Shown one piece after another: positions 59,485-64,000 of a stretch of 64,000 nucleotides of DNA (positions are counted from its first letter, which is position 1; the number at the start of each line of letters is the position of its first letter). Origin of the DNA: Actinomycetota bacterium (GTDB lineage Bacteria; Actinomycetota; CADDZG01; JAHWKV01); assembly GCA_019347715.1 (NCBI GenBank), contig JAHWKU010000001.1:124001-188000 (forward strand), read 5' to 3'. The notes under the pieces were generated by a model, which saw only the letters and a list, made by a program, of their open reading frames with translations, had not been told where the DNA came from and did no database searches. A program made the position numbers and the translations under genes.

Positions 59485-61418
59485 TGGCCATGGGAGGCTG
59501 GTTCTCTGGCGGAGGAGGCATGGGCCGTGGCGGCGGGGCCAATAGGGGCCAAGAAGCCGGCATGCCATTCGCGGGGATTCCTCCGGAGATGTCGGAACGG
59601 GTCGAATCCCTGTTGGCCAAAGAACCCGATCATGGTGCTCCCCCGGTATCGTTTTCCTACAAGTCGACGGATACCTCTGGATTCAAACTAACGAGGTTTC
59701 TTGCACCTCATCTGCCGGCAATCCTTCTGGCCATCCTGCTGGTTGTGATTGAGGTGGTTGCTGAACAAATCGGCCCTCACCTGACAAAGATCGCGGTCGA
59801 CGACGCACTTCTCAGCGGGAACTTCCGAATGTTGATCTCAATCGGTGTCATATACCTCTTCTCGATTGCGATCAACATGATCATGCGTGCTTTTCGCACG
59901 GCATGGGCGGGCCGGATCGGGGAGAAGTTGCTGTTCGAACTTCGCGTCAAGGTCTTCTCCCATCTCCAGCGACTTTCAATCGACTTCTACACGAAGGAGA
60001 AAACGGGTCGGATCATGACCCGAATGACTAGTGACATTGATGCGCTGCAGCAGCTATTTCACGACGGTCTCATCAACCTCTGCGTGCAGGCCATGACGCT
60101 TGTCTTCGTTACCACGATGCTGTTCATCTACAACGCCCGCCTGGCGGTTGTAGTCCTGCTTGGGATCGTTCCGGTGACGGTAGGCATGACTCTCTGGTTC
60201 AGAACGACGTCCAACAGGGCATTCCTTGCGGTTAGAGAAAGGATCTCGGACATCCTCGCCGACCTCGCCGAGAATCTTTCGGGAATCAGGATTGTGGCGA
60301 TGTACAACCGCCAACGCCACAACTCAATCAAGCATCGAAACGTGGTCGGCAGGCATCTCGACGCCAACCTCCATGCTGCGCGCGTTTCGGGCACCTACGG
60401 GTCCGCCGTGGAGACCATGGGAGTTGTGGGAGTGATCCTCATCCTCGTGGTTGGAGGCAACATGGTGTTCGAGGGAAACCTCACAGTCGGTGAGCTCTCG
60501 GCATTTGTTCTTTACCTCAATACTTTCTTTGCTCCGATCCAGCAATTGGTCCAGCTCTACAGCGTTTATCAACAGGGCAGAGCGGCAATCTCTAAGCTGC
60601 GTGAGCTTCTTTCGACGAAGCCTTCCGTTCCGGAAGCGGATGATGCTTACGACCTGCCGCCGATCAGTGGGGGGATCGAGTTCAAAGACGTCACCTTCGG
60701 CTATCTCCCGGACACCCCCGTATTGAAGGACGTTTCACTCCACATCCCCGCCGGTCACACTTTTGCCCTCGTGGGTCCCACGGGGGCAGGGAAATCCACC
60801 ATCGCCAAGCTGATCACGAGGTTCTATGACCCGGACAAGGGACAGGTCCTGATCGACGGCCACGACCTGAGAATGGTTGGCATCGAGTCTCTCCGAAGGC
60901 AGCTTGGGGTGGTTCCTCAGGAGCCGTTCCTATTCGCCGGATCCATCCGAGACAACATCGCATTCTCCCGGCCCGAGGCCGCCACCGACGAGATCCTGGA
61001 AGCGTGCCGGGCAGTAGGGATCGATGACCTTATCGATCGACTGCCACAAGGCCTCGATACGCCATGCCACGAGCGGGGCGTAACGCTGTCCTCTGGAGAG
61101 CGTCAGCTGATAGCGCTGGCACGGGCATTTCTGGCACAGCCGAGAGTGATCGTCCTCGACGAAGCAACGTCCAATCTCGACCTCGGCACGGAAGCAAAGA
61201 TAGAGCGAGCGCTCGATATTCTTCTCGAAGGCAGGACTGCAGTGCTGATCGCTCACCGTCTTTCCACGGCCATGAGGGCCGACCGGATCGCGGTGATCGA
61301 CGATGCCGGGATCATTGAAATGGGCTCCCACGACGAACTCCTGGAGGCACGCGGCCGCTACGCCGACATGTTCGAAGCATGGATGCGTCATTCCACGGAT
61401 GCTTCACTATTCGCGTGA
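59484..61418 (+). CDS. Heterodimeric ABC exporter subunit with canonical ATPase site
   Basis: A 644-residue half-transporter from ATG 59484 (TAATG overlap). A Gly/Met-rich N-terminus (GGWFSGGGGMGRGGGANRG) of about 25 residues precedes the membrane domain. The ATPase has Walker A GPTGAGKST, Walker B VIVLDEATSNLD with catalytic Glu, and a variant signature LSSGERQ. In the dimer the variant signature would face the Asp-Walker B of the partner, giving one inactive and one active site, as in known heterodimeric exporters. Confidence 0.9.
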   Translation: MAMGGWFSGGGGMGRGGGANRGQEAGMPFAGIPPEMSERVESLLAKEPDHGAPPVSFSYKSTDTSGFKLTRFLAPHLPAILLAILLVVIEVVAEQIGPHLTKIAVDDALLSGNFRMLISIGVIYLFSIAINMIMRAFRTAWAGRIGEKLLFELRVKVFSHLQRLSIDFYTKEKTGRIMTRMTSDIDALQQLFHDGLINLCVQAMTLVFVTTMLFIYNARLAVVVLLGIVPVTVGMTLWFRTTSNRAFLAVRERISDILADLAENLSGIRIVAMYNRQRHNSIKHRNVVGRHLDANLHAARVSGTYGSAVETMGVVGVILILVVGGNMVFEGNLTVGELSAFVLYLNTFFAPIQQLVQLYSVYQQGRAAISKLRELLSTKPSVPEADDAYDLPPISGGIEFKDVTFGYLPDTPVLKDVSLHIPAGHTFALVGPTGAGKSTIAKLITRFYDPDKGQVLIDGHDLRMVGIESLRRQLGVVPQEPFLFAGSIRDNIAFSRPEAATDEILEACRAVGIDDLIDRLPQGLDTPCHERGVTLSSGERQLIALARAFLAQPRVIVLDEATSNLDLGTEAKIERALDILLEGRTAVLIAHRLSTAMRADRIAVIDDAGIIEMGSHDELLEARGRYADMFEAWMRHSTDASLFA

Positions 61419-61463
61419 GATGAGCCCTCCCTATAGTGCTCGATGGTCAATAAAGGGGAACGC

Positions 61464-62045
61464 ATGCAATTCGAAAAGGTAATTAGAAGACAGCGCATGA
61501 CTCGCCGCTACGAAGGGCGGCCGGTTCCGCGCGAGACGCTTGATCGGATCCTTGCTGCGGCCCAGAAAGCACCATCAGCAGGATTCAGTCAGGGCATCGC
61601 GATGGTGGTTCTGGAAGGAGAGGAGACCGATCTTTTCTGGAAGCTCACCATGCCGAAGATCAAATGGGAGCCCGATGCCCGGCCCTGGGCAGTCGTCATT
61701 CCACTGGCAAGTAAGAAAGCCTACCTGGACCGTTACAGCGAGCCCGACAAGGCCAAAGCCGGAATGCAAACGGAGGAGAATTGGCCCGTGCCTTACTGGC
61801 AGATCGACTGTGCCTTCGCATCGATGATCGTCCTCCTATCCGCCACCGCAGAGGGCCTTGGGTGCTGGTTCTTCGGCATATTCCGGGGGCAGGAGGAGCT
61901 CATGAAAGAACTCGGCATCCCGGACGAGTTCGAACCGATTGGAGCCATGACAATCGGCCATCCGGCCAAAGAGGACTTTCGGTCACCATCCCTTAAGCGA
62001 GGTCGAAAGCCCTTCGACGACTTCGTCCACAGAGGCAGATGGTAG
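61464..62045 (+). CDS. Nitroreductase family oxidoreductase
   Basis: A 193-residue FMN-dependent protein starting at ATG 61464 after AAGGGGAAC. RRQRMTRRYEGRPVPRETLDRIL with APSAGFSQG is the family start; GLGCWFFGIFR and MTIGHP are the FMN-binding end. Nitroreductases reduce nitroaromatics, quinones or act in cobalamin/flavin pathways. Substrate unknown. Confidence 0.82.
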   Translation: MQFEKVIRRQRMTRRYEGRPVPRETLDRILAAAQKAPSAGFSQGIAMVVLEGEETDLFWKLTMPKIKWEPDARPWAVVIPLASKKAYLDRYSEPDKAKAGMQTEENWPVPYWQIDCAFASMIVLLSATAEGLGCWFFGIFRGQEELMKELGIPDEFEPIGAMTIGHPAKEDFRSPSLKRGRKPFDDFVHRGRW

Positions 62046-62115
62046 GTTACGCCGGACCCGAACGGAGGCAGGATGCCCAAGCACCAAATAGCGCAGCGCG
62101 TCGGGCAGTGGTCCG

Positions 62116-63258
62116 TTGAATCTCCCTGATGGAGCCGCTGGGGTTCTTCCCAGTCAGTACCTCGAACATGCGGTGGCTGATGGAGTCATCGACGCCGGGG
62201 AGTACAAGATTCCCTCGGCCAATATCCAGCCAGCGAGCATCGACCTTCGTTTAGGAGAGGTTGCCTACCGCATCCGCTGCAGCTTCCTTCCCGATTCTCA
62301 GCCGGTCGAGATGAAGATGAAAGACCTCATCGTCGACGAGCTGGATTTGCGCCGAGACGGTGCCGTTCTCGAGACCAATCGCCCGTACCTCGTCCCTTTG
62401 CTCGAACAACTCACGCTTCCCGCAAACGTGAGAGGAAAGGCGAATCCGAAGAGTTCCACCGGACGTCTTGACGTATTCACGCGGGTCATCACGGATCAGA
62501 GCTTCCGATTCGACGAGATCGTCGCCGGCTATCAAGGCCAGTTGTTTTTGGAGATCGTGCCATTGTCGTTCACGGTAAGGGTGCGACAGGGGCTCGCGCT
62601 CAACCAACTGAGGCTTTCGGTAGGACGGTCCGTACTGACCGACGAGGAGATCGTCCAGTTGCACGAAGAGACGCCGATTTTGTTTAGCTCACAGAAGCCC
62701 GTGACCGACATCTCCACCGCCGGGGGCCTGTTCCTTGGGCTGGACTTGAAAGGCGATGGGCAAGGCCGAGTCGGGTATCGGGCCAAGGACAACGCACCTC
62801 TGCTGGAGATGTCGGTCACAGACGCATTTAGTCCAGGAGAATTTTGGGAGCCCGTATTCAGAGAAGAGGGCGATCGGATAGTGCTGGCCCCCGAGAAGTT
62901 CTACCTGCTGCTCTCCGAAGAGGCCGTGCGCATCTCGCCGGAATACGCGGCGGAGATGACTGCTTACGACCCAACCAGCGGCGAGCTTCGGACGCACTAC
63001 GCCGGGTTCTTCGATCCTGGCTTCGGCTACGACACCCAGGAGCGATTTCTCGGGTCAAGGGCTGCTCTCGAAGTTAGAGCGCATGACGTCCCGTTCATGA
63101 TTGAACACGGCCAGAGGGTATGCAAACTCACGTTCGAACGAATGCTTGAGGCGCCGACGGTTCTCTACGGCCAGGGCATCGGATCCTCGTATCAGAATCA
63201 ACAGGACACATTGGGAAAGCACTTCCGAAGAGTTTCGGCGGGCAGCGAACCCGCCTGA
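62116..63258 (+). CDS. dcd: dCTP deaminase (2'-deoxycytidine 5'-triphosphate deaminase, long form)
   Basis: A 380-residue protein, about twice the length of E. coli Dcd, like the long two-domain forms. IQPASIDLRLGEVAYRI, the active-site region NPKSSTGRLDVFTRV and FLEIVPLSFTVRVRQGLALNQLRL match the first dUTPase-like domain. A second similar fold fills about 205-380. It makes dUTP from dCTP for thymidylate synthesis. TTG start without clear ribosome site. Pyruvate kinase follows after 25 bases. Confidence 0.85.
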   Translation: MNLPDGAAGVLPSQYLEHAVADGVIDAGEYKIPSANIQPASIDLRLGEVAYRIRCSFLPDSQPVEMKMKDLIVDELDLRRDGAVLETNRPYLVPLLEQLTLPANVRGKANPKSSTGRLDVFTRVITDQSFRFDEIVAGYQGQLFLEIVPLSFTVRVRQGLALNQLRLSVGRSVLTDEEIVQLHEETPILFSSQKPVTDISTAGGLFLGLDLKGDGQGRVGYRAKDNAPLLEMSVTDAFSPGEFWEPVFREEGDRIVLAPEKFYLLLSEEAVRISPEYAAEMTAYDPTSGELRTHYAGFFDPGFGYDTQERFLGSRAALEVRAHDVPFMIEHGQRVCKLTFERMLEAPTVLYGQGIGSSYQNQQDTLGKHFRRVSAGSEPA

Positions 63259-63283
63259 CACGACTAGCCGGTAGCATCGGCTC

Positions 63284-64000
63284 GTGAGACGCACCAAGAT
63301 CATCTGCACGATCGGCCCGGCCAGTGCATCGCGTATACCCGAGATGGTCGAAGCGGGCATGGATATCGCGCGAATCAACTTCTCCCATGGAACCGAGGAG
63401 GATCACATCCAGGCGTTCGCCGGAGTCAAGTCTGCTTCCGAGAGCGCAGGTCGGCCCATCGGTCTCTTGGCCGATCTTCCCGGCCCCAAGGTAAGGCTCG
63501 GGGAGATTCTGGGTGGTGAGACGGACCTGGAGCCCGGCTCGACCTTCGACCTGCTTCCTTCCGGCCAGGCAGGAAACGAAAAGGGCGTCCCAACCGATCA
63601 TCCCTCTCTCGCCGAAGACCTGATGCCGGGAGACCGGATCCTCTTAGCGGACGGCGCGGCGGAGCTGCGGGTCCTTAGTTGCGATTACGCCGTCAGAACC
63701 GAGGTAGTGACGGGCGGAACCATCCGATCGAGAGCGGGGGTGAACATTCCATCCCACCGGCTTTCGCTCCCCGCGCTTGATTCCAAGGACAGGATGGACC
63801 TGAAAACTTCGATCGAGTTGGGGGCCGACTTTGTTGCACAGTCCTTCGTGAGACGAGCTGAAGACGTTCAGGAGTTGCGCGCACTGATCGGAGACAAACC
63901 CATCCGCATCGTGGTCAAGATAGAAACGGGCATGGCAGTCGAGGAAGCCGATCACATCCTGAACGAAGCCGATGCCATCATGCTGGCAAGAGGCGACCTC
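63284..64000 (+). CDS. pyk: Pyruvate kinase (5' part, runs off the window)
   Basis: An open frame from GTG 63284 to the right edge, 239 codons. RRTKIICTIGPAS, MDIARINFSHG, LLADLPGPKVRLG, the B-domain and KDRMDLKTSIELGADFVAQSFVR are in register. IVVKIETGMAVEE and ARGDL at the edge carry the catalytic Lys region and part of the Mg/PEP-binding site. It converts PEP and ADP to pyruvate and ATP. Confidence 0.92.
   Translation, partial: MRRTKIICTIGPASASRIPEMVEAGMDIARINFSHGTEEDHIQAFAGVKSASESAGRPIGLLADLPGPKVRLGEILGGETDLEPGSTFDLLPSGQAGNEKGVPTDHPSLAEDLMPGDRILLADGAAELRVLSCDYAVRTEVVTGGTIRSRAGVNIPSHRLSLPALDSKDRMDLKTSIELGADFVAQSFVRRAEDVQELRALIGDKPIRIVVKIETGMAVEEADHILNEADAIMLARGDL

Overview
The window reads as chromosomal DNA of a moderately GC-rich bacterium, most likely a deep-branching member of the Actinomycetota. 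The reasons are several large class III cyclase / NB-ARC-type ATPase / TPR proteins of the mycobacterial Rv0386 type, a TipA-like MerR regulator, many GTG and TTG starts, several starts without a Shine-Dalgarno sequence, and a tRNA-Glu without encoded CCA. No species call is justified. No rRNA, CRISPR array, complete insertion sequence or prophage was seen. Small gene remnants (the tails of an ABC exporter, of trpS and of an alpha/beta hydrolase, and a piece resembling the start of a FAD oxidoreductase) mark deletion or rearrangement points.

Layout. 0-6.6 kb: an ABC-exporter tail at the edge, a DinB-like protein, then a minus-strand pair of a cyclase-ATPase-TPR protein and a transporter/HEAT/cyclic-nucleotide-binding protein, ending at a trpS tail. 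6.6-12 kb: a cystathionine beta-synthase / gamma-lyase transsulfuration pair, a GNAT-GrpB fusion and an S9 peptidase. 12-17 kb: an MFS transporter facing an MFS / substrate-binding lipoprotein / M20 amidohydrolase operon. 17-25.5 kb: an SRPBCC protein, an HtrA-like protease, an operon of NEW3 exoprotein, ABC-2 ATPase, permease and Lys-repeat protein, and a PreP-type M16 protease with a strong terminator. 25.5-30 kb: a cell-surface protein, an inositol-monophosphatase family enzyme, tRNA-Glu(TTC), a lipoprotein, and a TetR regulon with four matching 15-bp operators. 30-34 kb: a glycosyltransferase, a MerR-PurC fusion behind a MerR-type promoter, and an RHH-GGDEF fusion. 34.5-48 kb: three more cyclase-ATPase-TPR genes around a lantibiotic-type ABC exporter pair. 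48-54 kb: a CPT-like kinase, a split-barrel/UbiA fusion with a PPOX neighbour, a toroid protein, a PadR operon and a TetR pair. 54-64 kb: an ornithine-cyclodeaminase-like protein, a Calx-beta surface protein, a hydrolase, a MarR/heterodimeric ABC exporter operon, a nitroreductase, dCTP deaminase and the start of pyruvate kinase.

The most unusual object is the gene at 31911-33164. A TipA-type MerR DNA-binding half is joined in frame to a complete SAICAR synthase (PurC). It sits behind a promoter with a 19-bp spacer containing a dyad. An internal ATG with its own GGAGG lies at the place where TipAS translation starts in TipA. This would be an autoregulated pathway enzyme/regulator with two translation products. 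The second theme is cyclic-nucleotide signalling: four paralogous cyclases with diverging active sites, one in an operon with a cyclic-nucleotide-binding transporter.
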